From Nostoc sp. CHAB 5844 (lineage in GTDB: Bacteria > Cyanobacteriota > Cyanobacteriia > Cyanobacteriales > Nostocaceae): 38,337 nt of DNA. Under the pieces are notes generated by a model, which searched no databases, was not told the DNA's origin, and saw only the letters and a program-made list of their open reading frames with translations. Shown here piece by piece: positions 1 through 8,803 of the stretch; the stretch's first letter is position 1; each line of letters opens with the position of its first letter. Location of the stretch: assembly GCF_020829595.1 (NCBI RefSeq), contig NZ_JAIVFW010000065.1, positions 1 through 38,337 on the forward strand, written 5' to 3'. A program made the position numbers and the translations under genes.

Positions 1-171
1 TATACCACTGACAATATTCATCTACGAATTTGACTGTTTTTGCACCTTTTCGCGGCTCTATCATACTCCCTGAAATACTTTCGGCGTTTTTCCTTTATTA
101 TTCTCTCATGGGAGTGACAACAAAGGGTTATTTCTACTCATATCAAATTGCATTCCAAAATCAGCACGATA

Positions 172-1362
172 TTACACCTTATCTTTAGGTGGCGTAGCGA
201 TGCCGCGCTTTAGTAGATTTGCTTCTAGTTCTTTGATGAATTGACAGTCTTCTTCTGACAAAGGCTGACTTTCTTGACTCAGCAAAGGCTGCTTTTCTAA
301 AAAACTAAATGCTTGGCGGAATTGACGGGGACTGGTATAAATGGGTGCATCAAAATGACAAGGAATAATTTGTTGAAAATCCCAAGTTGCAACTTTGTCT
401 GCCCAGTCGAGAACTTGCCTTGGTGCTTGGGGAAGAATTAAGGTTTGTAGAATTGGGGCGACAAATGGACGACCGTTACCACTGAGGGCATGAAATGACT
501 GCTGCCAGTTGTGTTGCCAACGAAATGGATATAAACCAAAGTACGCTTTTCGAGAATGGTCTGGTGCTTGAACTACATCGCGCAAACTTTCACCTAGTCC
601 AGTTACTTCCAGCGCACTGGGACGAAAATAGATAGCAAACAAGGAAATGCGTTGCCATCCTTGACGGCGGTTTGCTGCGTTATCTTCAATTACCTGGAGT
701 GCATTTTCCCTGGCGTGAAATAATAAGGCGTATGAGTCTAATTGAAAGATAGCAGGTGGGTTTTCGGGTATAGATATGATCGTATCGGTTAAGAGTAGAG
801 TGTGCGATCGCTTGTGAAAAAATGCCACTTCTACAAAAGAACCGCGTCCTAAATTGATATCTAATACCTCATACTCAAAATCATCAGCAAAAGGCGCAAG
901 ACTTGAATCTTCAGGTAATTCCTGAGTCCGTTTGTAAGGAAATCCTAGCCAACTCAGGGGCAAGTTGAACGGAAAACTCCATTGATGGGGCGCAACAAAA
1001 ACTTGAGCTTGAGGAAAGTATCTAGCGAAGGGGCCGACAAAGACCTTGTGTTCGAGTCCAGAACTGGTTGGTAGGATAATGTACTTCACCTCACCGTGCT
1101 TTGCTAGCAACTCGTTAACCATACGGACACATTCAATTGTTGGTGCAACTGGTGCATAAACCAGCAAACCACCACGAGTCAGTTTGATAACAGTCATCCG
1201 AATCGGCACGATGGTGTAGAGAATACCGTGCATTTGGTCGAATGTCCAGATTGTATCTTTAACTATTTCTTGGCAAAGTGTTCGCCGTCTGTTGTAGGGA
1301 TAAAGTGGGACAACAGGCCAGAACGGCCATGACCAATCTTTGGGATTCGTGCTGGGATGCAT
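172..1362 (-). CDS. DUF4336 domain-containing protein
   Basis: A 396-residue soluble protein recognised as the DUF4336 family found in cyanobacteria and plants. The family resembles the metallo-beta-lactamase fold, but its function is not established. The N-terminus is rich in Trp and Pro (SWPFWPVVPLYPYNRRR). The middle carries LLVYAPVAPT, the YIILPTSSGLEHKVFVGPFA segment (H105 region), and QVFVAPHQWSFP. Near the C-terminus IIPCHFDAPI could supply another metal ligand. The canonical HxHxDH motif of true beta-lactamase-fold hydrolases is not visible, so enzymatic activity is uncertain. There is no signal peptide or membrane segment. The gene stands alone; the next gene is divergent and 424 bp away. 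ATG at 1362 is the only sensible start. Family assignment is firm, function unknown. Confidence 0.8.
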   Translation of the reverse strand: MHPSTNPKDWSWPFWPVVPLYPYNRRRTLCQEIVKDTIWTFDQMHGILYTIVPIRMTVIKLTRGGLLVYAPVAPTIECVRMVNELLAKHGEVKYIILPTSSGLEHKVFVGPFARYFPQAQVFVAPHQWSFPFNLPLSWLGFPYKRTQELPEDSSLAPFADDFEYEVLDINLGRGSFVEVAFFHKRSHTLLLTDTIISIPENPPAIFQLDSYALLFHARENALQVIEDNAANRRQGWQRISLFAIYFRPSALEVTGLGESLRDVVQAPDHSRKAYFGLYPFRWQHNWQQSFHALSGNGRPFVAPILQTLILPQAPRQVLDWADKVATWDFQQIIPCHFDAPIYTSPRQFRQAFSFLEKQPLLSQESQPLSEEDCQFIKELEANLLKRGIATPPKDKV

Positions 1363-1786
1363 AGATGAATCTACCCAATGCTAATCTCTTGCCATATCCC
1401 TATCCTAAAATACTGTACGCCACAAACAGAAAAACAAGATTTTGGCAATTTGGCAGATCAAACCTGTTTGATACTGGTATTTTGTGGATTGTGCAAAAAA
1501 TGTAGCAGAAAATGCCACGGTAGAGAGGGTGCTATTTTGCTGGTACTTCTGTAATTCTTAAAAAACATTAATTGCAGCTAGTTAAATCAACTTGTACGTA
1601 AATGTATTAGCGCATCAGGAGCTAGTACAGGAGATTATTTATGCCCACAGTAATAAAACATCATCAATTACTGCATATTTTTTTCCTGATTTATTTATTT
1701 CTTGACGTTAGTAACAAGTATTAGAAATGTTTCTAGTATAATTAGAACTTTCTAAAAGTGTAGTTACCGAAAATTTTCTAGAATCA
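1363..1786. other. Intergenic region between divergent genes
   Basis: AT-rich 424-bp region between two divergent genes, so it should hold both promoters. The only promoter-like element I can point to is a TATAAT box at 1737-1742 facing the di-haem cytochrome gene. No convincing RNA gene or repeat was seen. Confidence 0.5.
1737..1742 (+). promoter_or_regulatory. Candidate -10 box for the di-haem cytochrome gene
   Basis: A perfect TATAAT lies 44-53 nt upstream of the possible starts at 1787/1796. A TTGACG hexamer at 1702-1707 is too far away (29 nt) to be its -35 box, so this would be a -10-only promoter, perhaps activator-dependent. Assigned on sequence match only. Confidence 0.4.
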
Positions 1787-1795
1787 TTGAAGCTT

Positions 1796-3886
1796 ATGAA
1801 GCCGCAAAAAAATAACTTTATACATAAATTGGTTGAGAATTTCTTAGCCATGAAAATCAAGTTTGTCTTATTAATTTGCATTTCACTTTGTAGTTTTTTT
1901 GGGATTTTACTGTCAAATTGGTTAATGACCAGTGCGACAGCATCGGCTAGAAGTGAATTGCTGCAACCAGCACCAACTCAACCAATTGGCTATTACGATC
2001 ATTTTGGTAAACTTCTTAGCCCTCAAGAAGCGTCAATCTTAGTTGTTAGTAAAGGGCTAGATCCTAATGATCCCATATCTTATCAGCGGATAGGTATGGT
2101 TCATATTACTAAAGAATTGATTAGCAAGGGTGAAGATATATTTTTTAATCGTCCAATAGGCGATAGTTTTGGTTTACAAGGTGTATTTGGTGTTGGGCAA
2201 GGTGCGTCTGTCATCTTAGATGAAATTACAACTGCGATTGGTAGTTTACAGGGTCAACCAACAAATAACTTAAAAATTACACTTCAGAAAGATATACCTT
2301 TGGGTAGTCAGATTTTACGCAAAGGAACAACCATTAGTACAGGTTTAAAAGTAGCAAAAGGATCATTTACTCCCTTAGGAACTACTGCCACTGGTCAAAT
2401 TACCTGTGCATTTTGTCATGCTGGTCTTTCCAAAGAAGGTAAAGTTATTTCAGGAGTGGCAAATAGTGAGATTGCCTTTCCGATAATCTTGGCTTTAGCA
2501 CCAAATTCAGCTGCTGGTTTTTCACGTACCAAACTTAATCCTTTAGATTCTCAATTCCAAGGCAATGGTAAAACTATTATTGATAGTCAAGGAAATCAAG
2601 TAAGATTGCCAGACCCGGATAAATTTGAGAAAGCCTTTGATGATATATTGCTAGACTTACCTTTTGGTAATTTTGAAAGCTCTACGGACGGGATTAAAAA
2701 TACTACTCAAATTCCCAATGTTTTCACATTTGGGAGTCAGCCTTATGGCTTTTCTGGTGAGTCCGCTTTTGGGCCTTTTGCTGGATTAAGTTCTCTGAAC
2801 AATGGCGTTCATTCTTCGGAAATTAATATACTAGCGTCTTACGAATTAATCGCTAAAACTATTGGAATTGATCCTGAAGTTTATCTTGGTACTTGTCTAC
2901 AAAATGCCGCAGATTCTAGATTACGTTTACCAGAAGGAATCATAGTTAAACCCTCACAATGGTTGCGGACAATTGCACCAAATGTCTATCAAGCAGAATT
3001 AGAAGGACAAGTTGTTGCTTTTGGGAGTGGTAAGTATCCAGATGTGAAACCAAGTTTATTTACAGCTAATGGCATTATTTTCAGTCCCAATACTGGCAAC
3101 CCCAATGATATTGCTAGTGGGCCTTTCATGTTTGCTAACAATGCCATGTCTGCGTATCAAAATAGCTTAGTACCACCTGCTAACCAGAGTTCAGAAAACT
3201 GGCAGTCTTTGAATAGTAATTCTGTTAAGCGGGGAGCAAAAATATTTGAAAAAGCTAATTGTGCAAGTTGTCATATTGCACCCTTTTTTACTGACAACAA
3301 AATTCATCCGGTTAAGGAAATTCGCACTAACCCAGCCCGTGGTCAGTCTCGTTTGGCACTTGCTCCGTTTTTAGTTCCTGCTAAACTCTATAGCTTCAAC
3401 ACTTCTGTTCCCATACCATCTAGTGCCGAAGTCTTAAATGTACCAACAGAAGGTATCTCCGATGGCCCTACCTCCTCACCAAAGGGTCTACTACCAGATG
3501 GTGGCTACAAAACTCCTTCCTTACGTGGTGTTTACTTAAGCGCACCTTATTTACATGATGGTGGTGTAGCAGTACGCGCAGGCAGTTTAAAGGTTGACTC
3601 TAATGGCGGTTTCACTATTGTTGACTCCAATGGGTTAGGTCTACCTGGTACTCTTCGTCAAGGTATGTCGGCTGATGCGGCTAGTAGCTTACGCGCTTTA
3701 GTTGACCGTGACTTACGTTCTAAAGTTATTCAAGCGAACAAGGCTGACATTGGTTTAGTGCGTAGTAATCTTGATGGTACAGGCCATGAATTTTATGTAG
3801 ATAGGCAGGCAGGCTTTAATCCTAAGCAACAAACAGACCTCATTAATTTCCTACTTGCACTTGATGATGACCCTGGTAGTTTCTAA
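1796..3886 (+). CDS. Exported di-haem c-type cytochrome (peroxidase/RoxA-like)
   Basis: A protein of about 696 residues with a hydrophobic signal segment near its N-terminus, so probably periplasmic or lumenal. It has two CxxCH haem c sites: CAFCH (residues 207-211 counted from TTG 1787) and CASCH (492-496). The second is followed by KTPSLRGVY and APYLHDGGV (about 586-594), a hallmark of di-haem cytochrome c peroxidase/RoxA-like proteins. The roughly 280-residue spacing between haems is longer than in classical peroxidases (about 300-350 residues in total) and closer to RoxA/LatexLcp-type or unassigned di-haem oxidoreductases. The start is uncertain: TTG 1787, ATG 1796 and ATG 1850 are in frame, and none has a strong ribosome-binding site. 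ATG 1850 gives the most compact signal peptide. A strong hairpin follows the stop. The electron-transfer role is secure; peroxidase versus oxygenase is open. Confidence 0.75.
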   Translation: MKPQKNNFIHKLVENFLAMKIKFVLLICISLCSFFGILLSNWLMTSATASARSELLQPAPTQPIGYYDHFGKLLSPQEASILVVSKGLDPNDPISYQRIGMVHITKELISKGEDIFFNRPIGDSFGLQGVFGVGQGASVILDEITTAIGSLQGQPTNNLKITLQKDIPLGSQILRKGTTISTGLKVAKGSFTPLGTTATGQITCAFCHAGLSKEGKVISGVANSEIAFPIILALAPNSAAGFSRTKLNPLDSQFQGNGKTIIDSQGNQVRLPDPDKFEKAFDDILLDLPFGNFESSTDGIKNTTQIPNVFTFGSQPYGFSGESAFGPFAGLSSLNNGVHSSEINILASYELIAKTIGIDPEVYLGTCLQNAADSRLRLPEGIIVKPSQWLRTIAPNVYQAELEGQVVAFGSGKYPDVKPSLFTANGIIFSPNTGNPNDIASGPFMFANNAMSAYQNSLVPPANQSSENWQSLNSNSVKRGAKIFEKANCASCHIAPFFTDNKIHPVKEIRTNPARGQSRLALAPFLVPAKLYSFNTSVPIPSSAEVLNVPTEGISDGPTSSPKGLLPDGGYKTPSLRGVYLSAPYLHDGGVAVRAGSLKVDSNGGFTIVDSNGLGLPGTLRQGMSADAASSLRALVDRDLRSKVIQANKADIGLVRSNLDGTGHEFYVDRQAGFNPKQQTDLINFLLALDDDPGSF

Positions 3887-3906
3887 TCAAAAATACCGTT
3901 GAAGCT

Positions 3907-3963
3907 TAAGTAAAGCTGTCACTAGAGCCAAAAGTTATGCAGGCTTGGTGACAGCTTTACTTA
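3907..3963 (+). terminator. Hairpin after the di-haem cytochrome gene
   Basis: A perfect 16-bp inverted repeat (3907-3922 and 3948-3963) with a 25-nt loop starts 21 nt after the stop codon. The trailing sequence is AT-rich but lacks a clean T-run, so it is a likely RNA 3' end or processing signal rather than a textbook terminator. Confidence 0.5.
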
Positions 3964-4021
3964 TAATCGCTTTACGCAGTTAGCTAATTTGTTTTGAACT
4001 TTTTTTGATAAACAATCTCTC

Positions 4022-4117
4022 ATATCATGTCCGTCTAATTAGTTACGATAAACACTCATGAAACTCTCTGCGCCTCTGCGTGAGCTTTAATCATAACTGT
4101 TTTGCCGGACATGATAT
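4022..4117. repeat. MITE-like 96-bp element
   Basis: Bounded by perfect 12-bp inverted repeats, ATATCATGTCCG at 4022-4033 and its complement at 4106-4117. The interior contains CTCTCTGCGCCTCTGCGTGAG-type sequence (about 4063-4084), a motif I recognise as common between cyanobacterial genes. It has no ORF. A single related end (ATATCGTGTCCG, 25051-25062) occurs elsewhere in the window. The rest of the 3887-4353 gap is AT-rich with no gene. Confidence 0.55.
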
Positions 4118-4353
4118 CAGTAGATTATTAGCTGTATCTGTGAACGAGAAAGTGTAATTTCTACCTAGACAAATATAACGATTTGATATAGAGCAAGTTA
4201 ACTTTACTGGTTTTTACTTAGAGTTTTTATAAATATTTTATATAATTTCTGTGTTTGAGCTTCATTGTTACCAAGAATGTGATTATGATTACACCAAGTT
4301 AAATACTTTAATTTATCAAAAATCTGAGTCATTTAGCAGGCGATCGCTTTTTT

Positions 4354-5355
4354 ATGAAGAAATTTGCTCTGTCCGTATTTTCCTCTGGCTTGTTGGCCAG
4401 TATTAATTTTCATTATCTTCAGCCGGCAAGTGCTAATCAACAAGTACCATCAGTTAATTTTACCTACAGTTCAACCATCAACCTCAAAGATAACAATAAA
4501 GAAAAGCCCCGCATAGCAGTCCTTGACTTTGACTATAGCAATGTTTCTGATAATTGGATTTGGTGGTGGAACACGAGTGCTAAAGGTGTCAGCGATATTT
4601 TAGTAAATAAACTATTTGAAAGTGGTAATTTTCGTGTTATTGAACGCAGCAAACTTGAGGCAGTCCTTGCCGAACAAAATTTAGGTGCTTCTGGCAGAGT
4701 TGATGCCAGTACCGCAGCTAAAATCGGACGAATTTTAGGTGTTGATACAATTGTGACTGGTTCAATTACTGAATTTAATATTGAACGTGGTGGCGGAGGT
4801 GTCAGTATATTTGGAGTGGCTGTAGGAGGAGGAAAAACTAGCGCCAATGTCAAATTAAATGTTCGTTTGATAAATACTTCTACAGCCGAAATTATGGCTA
4901 TTGCCGAGGGAAATGGTAGATCTAGTGATGGTGAAGGTGCTGTTAGTATACGTGGAGTTAGTGTAGATACAAGTTCTAATAAAGAAGCAAAATTATTAAC
5001 TAATGCTACAGTTGCCGCTATTGACCAAGTAGTAAAACAAATTAGCAGTAAATCTCTAAACATTGCAACTACACTGACAACAGTACCTACAGAGAATGCA
5101 GTAGTAGCTGATGTTTCTGGAAATACGATTATTTTAAATAAAGGTACAACCGATGGTTATCGTCAAGGATTGAAACTATCAATTCAAAGAGTAACTAGAA
5201 CAGTTAAAGACCCCACTACAGGTAAAATCATTCGTCAAATCACCCAAGCTGTTGGCACAATTGAAATTACAGAAGCTGATGCCCAATCGAGTGTAGCAAA
5301 AATTATTTCTGGTACAGGTATAAAAGTTGGCGATATTGCTAAACCTGTACAGTAG
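4354..5355 (+). CDS. CsgG/HfaB-family exported protein
   Basis: A 333-residue protein with an N-terminal signal peptide ending around QPASA. A CsgG-type domain follows: RIAVLDFDYSN, VNKLFESGNFRVIERSKLEA, ILGVDTIVTGSITEF, then NVRLINTSTAEIMAIAEGNG. CsgG itself forms the outer-membrane curli export pore, and many CsgG-like proteins are envelope assembly factors. This one has no lipobox cysteine, so it is not an obvious lipoprotein. The last 80 residues (from about 250: GNTIILNKGTTDGYRQGLKL, ending IKVGDIAKP) resemble the C-terminal module of FlgT-like proteins. A glycine-rich stretch (RGGGGVSIFGVAVGGGK) sits mid-domain. ATG 4354 directly follows a HIP1 octamer (4340-4347), and the ribosome-binding site is weak. 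No curli subunit genes are adjacent, so the transported substrate, if any, is unknown. Confidence 0.75.
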   Translation: MKKFALSVFSSGLLASINFHYLQPASANQQVPSVNFTYSSTINLKDNNKEKPRIAVLDFDYSNVSDNWIWWWNTSAKGVSDILVNKLFESGNFRVIERSKLEAVLAEQNLGASGRVDASTAAKIGRILGVDTIVTGSITEFNIERGGGGVSIFGVAVGGGKTSANVKLNVRLINTSTAEIMAIAEGNGRSSDGEGAVSIRGVSVDTSSNKEAKLLTNATVAAIDQVVKQISSKSLNIATTLTTVPTENAVVADVSGNTIILNKGTTDGYRQGLKLSIQRVTRTVKDPTTGKIIRQITQAVGTIEITEADAQSSVAKIISGTGIKVGDIAKPVQ

Positions 5356-5394
5356 AAATTTAGATTGTGATTTTTCAGCGAAACTGAAGACTCT

Positions 5395-7092
5395 TCACCT
5401 TCTACCACGTATCAAGATAGGCTCTGGTATGGTTGCAAATTTATCAACTGAACCCAAGGAATAATCTTCTAGTTTAAAATCGGCAAACGGCTGATTTATT
5501 AGTCTATCCCGCAGAGCTTCATCTAAAATTACATTCTTCGATTTTTTTCTCACTCCAATAATCATAATACTTCTTTGATATGTAGTGATATCTTGATTGA
5601 GTTGACACTTACCGCGCTGAAATTGACCAAGATTTAATAAGCGATAACCTTTGACACTAGATGCATTGTTAAATAATTTTTTAGCTAAGATTTGGATTTG
5701 TTTGGCACGTTCTAGAGCGCGACGTTGTGCAACTGCTACACTAGATTCACAAGCGGCTGTGCCTACAGAAATAATTTCTGTAGGATATTCCATAATTTTC
5801 TGTATTCCATCTTGTTCTAGATTTAATTTTAAGAAATCGACACTAACAATTTTATTATTGTGTTGAATTTGAAAGTTACTGTTTAAAAGCCATTTATATT
5901 CTGTTGATAAAATAGCAATGCTAAATTCTGCTGTTTTACCTCTGCTATCTCTGCCTTCTTTATAAGCAAAAAATTCTATTTTACCTTTTATTTCAGGAGC
6001 TTGTGTTTGGGTAATTAAGGAAGAAAATTTAGGCGATCGCATTCCCAAAGCCATCATTCCAACTAAGCTTAATGACGCTAGTAATGCTGCTAATAATGCT
6101 ATTAAAGGCAGCTTTTCTCCTATTTCTGTTTTAACAATCGTTGGAGAAAACTGCTGTTTTTGAATGTTACTTACAATGTTAAACTTTACTTGCTGTTGTT
6201 CAATCTTTCCTAAACGCTGCAAAATTTCTTGAGCATTATTTGGTCTTTTTTCTACCTCAGTTACCATCAACCAGTCAATTAAATTTAACAATGCAGGTGA
6301 AGTATGAGGTGCAAAGTTACGCCATTGCAGCAAATCTCTGCGGGCATCATACATATCTAAAGGATGCCGCCCAGTTAACAAAAATACAAAAGTTCTGCCT
6401 AATGCAAAGAAATCTGATTGCGGCACAGCTTTACCTTGCATTTGTTCCAAAGCACCATAGCCAGATGAAATAATTGATGTCATTTCACCGTTATTACTAA
6501 ATTGGGTGAGATACTGCTTGGTAACTTCTTTTGATGTACCAAAATCAACTAATACTAATTGCCCATTAGCACGCAGCCTAATATTTGATGGTTTAATATC
6601 TTGATGCAGATATTGCTTGCTATGTACCAAGTTTAAAATTTCTGTTAATTGTTGCAACCAAGCAATAGCTTGTGTTTGGGAAATAGGGTGATATTGCTGC
6701 TGGTTCATCCACTGTTCTAAATCAAACCCATCGATTTTTTCCATTGCGATGCAGTGTAATACCAAACCATTTCGCGTTTGATATTGAAAATAACCATCGA
6801 CTTTGGGTATTCCTGGATGATGCAATTGTCCTAATAAAGTGGCTTCTTGTTGAAAAATAGTGATTGCTGCTGTATCGGCTGACAAATCCTCTCGCAGTAC
6901 CTTGAGGATTTTTGGCATATCTTTTGTGTATGCTTCATAGACTTTGCCAAAGCCAGTTTTGTCACTCAACAAGCGAATGACACGGTAACGCCCCAGTAAT
7001 TCCAACGCAGAACCACAACTTTGACAGAAGCGGTTTTTTTCATTAGCTTGATTGTTTGGTTTGGGACAAACTGGATTTATACAAAGGCTCAT
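5395..7092 (-). CDS. Ser/Thr protein kinase with zinc-ribbon N-terminus
   Basis: A 565-residue membrane kinase. Cys4, Cys9, Cys23 and Cys26 form a short zinc-ribbon-like motif. The kinase domain spans about 35-295: Lys64 (KILKVL), catalytic loop HQDIKPSN (163-170, Gln in place of the usual Arg of HRD), DFG at 183-185, and ALE replacing APE at 214-216. The glycine loop is degenerate (SDKTGFGKV). A membrane segment lies near 329-350. The 210-residue outer region has a repeat-free fold I cannot name (motifs GTAACESSVAVAQRRALERA and YRLLNLGQF). It is paralogous to the kinase at 10408-12336 over the first 300 residues. It lies downstream of the hydrolase gene on the same strand; the 92-bp gap is almost entirely heptamer repeats, with no clear ribosome-binding site. 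The substrate is unknown. Confidence 0.85.
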   Translation of the reverse strand: MSLCINPVCPKPNNQANEKNRFCQSCGSALELLGRYRVIRLLSDKTGFGKVYEAYTKDMPKILKVLREDLSADTAAITIFQQEATLLGQLHHPGIPKVDGYFQYQTRNGLVLHCIAMEKIDGFDLEQWMNQQQYHPISQTQAIAWLQQLTEILNLVHSKQYLHQDIKPSNIRLRANGQLVLVDFGTSKEVTKQYLTQFSNNGEMTSIISSGYGALEQMQGKAVPQSDFFALGRTFVFLLTGRHPLDMYDARRDLLQWRNFAPHTSPALLNLIDWLMVTEVEKRPNNAQEILQRLGKIEQQQVKFNIVSNIQKQQFSPTIVKTEIGEKLPLIALLAALLASLSLVGMMALGMRSPKFSSLITQTQAPEIKGKIEFFAYKEGRDSRGKTAEFSIAILSTEYKWLLNSNFQIQHNNKIVSVDFLKLNLEQDGIQKIMEYPTEIISVGTAACESSVAVAQRRALERAKQIQILAKKLFNNASSVKGYRLLNLGQFQRGKCQLNQDITTYQRSIMIIGVRKKSKNVILDEALRDRLINQPFADFKLEDYSLGSVDKFATIPEPILIRGRR

Positions 7093-7096
7093 TGTC

Positions 7097-7184
7097 AGTC
7101 AAAAGTCAAAAGTCAAAAGTCAAAAGTCAAAAGTCCAGAGGTTTTTGACAAATGACAAATGACAAATGACAAATGACCAATGAC
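7097..7184. repeat. Two blocks of heptanucleotide tandem repeats
   Basis: Five perfect AGTCAAA copies (7097-7131) plus a degenerate one, then four TGACAAA copies and one TGACCAA (7146-7180). Short tandem heptamers of this kind are typical of filamentous cyanobacteria. They fill the whole gap between the hydrolase stop and the kinase start, so they form the kinase leader. Confidence 0.9.
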
Positions 7185-8024
7185 TCATTTACACTCTGCT
7201 AAAAAAGCTGCTACAGTCCGGTTAAATGTCTCAGGTTCGGTCAGAAAAGGCCAATGGTTTCCAGGAACTTGACACAGGCTTAAGTTTTTCAGATTTGTTT
7301 TATAGGGTTTGAGTTGCCATTCTTGGCGGTTCAGACCTTTATCAGACTTGACAAACAAGGCGGGTGTATCGATGGGGCTGGTAAAGCCAGGTACGCGCAT
7401 CACATCTTCAAAAATGCCATCACGGGCGGCTATAGTGAACTTGCTACCCCAACTACCATCAGGTTTTTGTTCAATTCCAGTTTGGAAGACTTGCTGTTGT
7501 AGTTCGTTCCAACCTTGATATTGGTTTAATTGTCTAGCTAGTTGTTCAGCTTCTTCATAATTAGCAAATGGCCCCATACCTTTGAGAAAAGATAAAAAGC
7601 GGTACAAGACGGGAAACGTCGCTTTCAAAAATTCCGGCATCTTCCAGATAAAAATCGGGTCAACCAACACCATACTCCGCACCCGTTGGGGATTTTGTTT
7701 AGCCCAAATAACTGATAATTTACCTGTCCAGGAATGACTGACAACATGGGCAGAAGACCATCCTAATTTATCCATCAAGGCTTCGAGGTCGGCGATCGCA
7801 TTTTCAAAGCTATAATCTTTCTCTGGCTTGCTACTTTCTCCATGACCCCGCATATCTGGCGCAACTATATGGTAATCTGCTGCTAAATAGGCTCCTAAGC
7901 TATACCAGACAACCGCATGGTCGCCTAACCCATGTAATAACAGCAAAGGTTCTTGACCTTGATTCCACTCTAAATAAGAAAGTTGAATATCAGATTTAAT
8001 TAAAGTTTGCCGTATAGGAATCAT
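7185..8024 (-). CDS. Alpha/beta hydrolase
   Basis: A 279-residue protein of the alpha/beta-hydrolase superfamily. The oxyanion-loop motif LLLHGLGDH is at about 28-35, and VAPDMRGHGESSKP follows at 54-67. The nucleophile elbow reads SHSWTG (96-101) with Ser98; the usual GxSxGG is altered. A likely acid lies in FVKSDKG and the catalytic His is His257 (GNHWPF). There is no signal peptide, so it is cytoplasmic. The fold and triad are clear but the substrate is not; esterase, epoxide-hydrolase-like or haloperoxidase-like subfamilies are all possible. It is probably cotranscribed with the downstream kinase through the heptamer-repeat spacer. Confidence 0.85.
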   Translation of the reverse strand: MIPIRQTLIKSDIQLSYLEWNQGQEPLLLLHGLGDHAVVWYSLGAYLAADYHIVAPDMRGHGESSKPEKDYSFENAIADLEALMDKLGWSSAHVVSHSWTGKLSVIWAKQNPQRVRSMVLVDPIFIWKMPEFLKATFPVLYRFLSFLKGMGPFANYEEAEQLARQLNQYQGWNELQQQVFQTGIEQKPDGSWGSKFTIAARDGIFEDVMRVPGFTSPIDTPALFVKSDKGLNRQEWQLKPYKTNLKNLSLCQVPGNHWPFLTEPETFNRTVAAFLAECK

Positions 8025-8360
8025 TGTAAATATAACTTTGAAGAGATAGCTTTGCGCTTATATGGTACTGCGAAAAGCTGTACCTACCAAGAGTATTGAT
8101 ATTCTGATAGTTGCGTAGGCGCAGCCCGCCACAGACATCGCACTTCATCAACTATACTTATTTATGAATTGCTTACATAACTTTATATAACGCTTTTTGC
8201 AACTCTCTCTTGATAATTGTTTACTATGTCATACTAAAAGGTGAGAGTTGATTCGGCGACCGCGTTTGTTTTTAGTATTGACGGGCTTTTTCCTTTTGGT
8301 ATTTACAGACTTTTCTCCGAAATCTAAATCTCCACACACATACAATTTCGGAGACAATCT
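8025..8360 (+). other. Leader and promoter region of the RRM gene
   Basis: A 336-bp gap upstream of the RNA-binding-protein gene. It holds a fragment resembling a dispersed cyanobacterial repeat (GTAGGCGCAGCCCGCC at about 8115-8130), a TTGACG hexamer at 8278-8283 without a good -10 partner, and the RBS hairpin listed separately. The length suggests a long, regulated 5' untranslated region. Confidence 0.5.
8314..8354 (+). promoter_or_regulatory. RBS-sequestering hairpin upstream of the RRM gene
   Basis: A perfect 10-bp inverted repeat: TCTCCGAAAT at 8314-8323 and ATTTCGGAGA at 8345-8354, with a 21-nt loop. The right arm contains the Shine-Dalgarno sequence GGAGA, 6 nt before the ATG at 8361. 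When folded, the RBS would be closed. Confidence 0.65.
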
Positions 8361-8660
8361 ATGTCAATTTATGTAGGCAATCTTTCTTACGAAGTTACAG
8401 AAGATAGTCTGAATGCAGTTTTTGCAGAATATGGTTCAGTAAAGCGGATTCAGCTACCTACTGACCGTGAAACTGGTCGGATGCGCGGCTTTGGTTTTGT
8501 GGAAATGGGTTCAGATGCTGAAGAAACAGCTGCTATTGAAGCTCTTGATGGCGCTGAATGGATGGGACGTGACCTCAAAGTTAATAAGGCTAAACCAAAA
8601 GAAGACAGAGGTTCATTTGGCGGTGGTCGAGGAAGCTACGGCGGACGGAACCGCTACTAA
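8361..8660 (+). CDS. RRM-type RNA-binding protein (cyanobacterial Rbp family)
   Basis: A 99-residue protein with a single RNA recognition motif: RNP2 IYVGNL (3-8) and RNP1 RGFGFVEM (about 43-50). The short Gly/Arg-rich tail (GGGRGSYGGRNRY) is typical of the cold-inducible Rbp proteins of filamentous cyanobacteria, which are thought to act as RNA chaperones in the role that CspA proteins play elsewhere. The RNP residues needed for RNA stacking (Tyr4, Phe45, Phe47) are present. The strong RBS GGAGA is placed correctly but inside a hairpin. The paralog (RbpA/B/C and so on) cannot be decided from sequence alone. Confidence 0.93.
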   Translation: MSIYVGNLSYEVTEDSLNAVFAEYGSVKRIQLPTDRETGRMRGFGFVEMGSDAEETAAIEALDGAEWMGRDLKVNKAKPKEDRGSFGGGRGSYGGRNRY

Positions 8661-8803
8661 GCTTTATAAATTTACTTTCAGCTAACCCATTAATCCAGTA
8701 AATTAATTGCATTTAATACTGGCTTAGGCAGAAATGCTTGAGCCTTTTTAATACAAAATGCTGGACTGGACAATAAGATAAAATCTAATCTCTGGAGTTC
8801 TTC

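Noticed and set aside
4533-5063. Antisense 176-residue frame inside the CsgG-like gene
   Set aside because: It mirrors a well-supported gene with a signal peptide and family motifs; the antisense product has no recognisable domain or ribosome-binding site.
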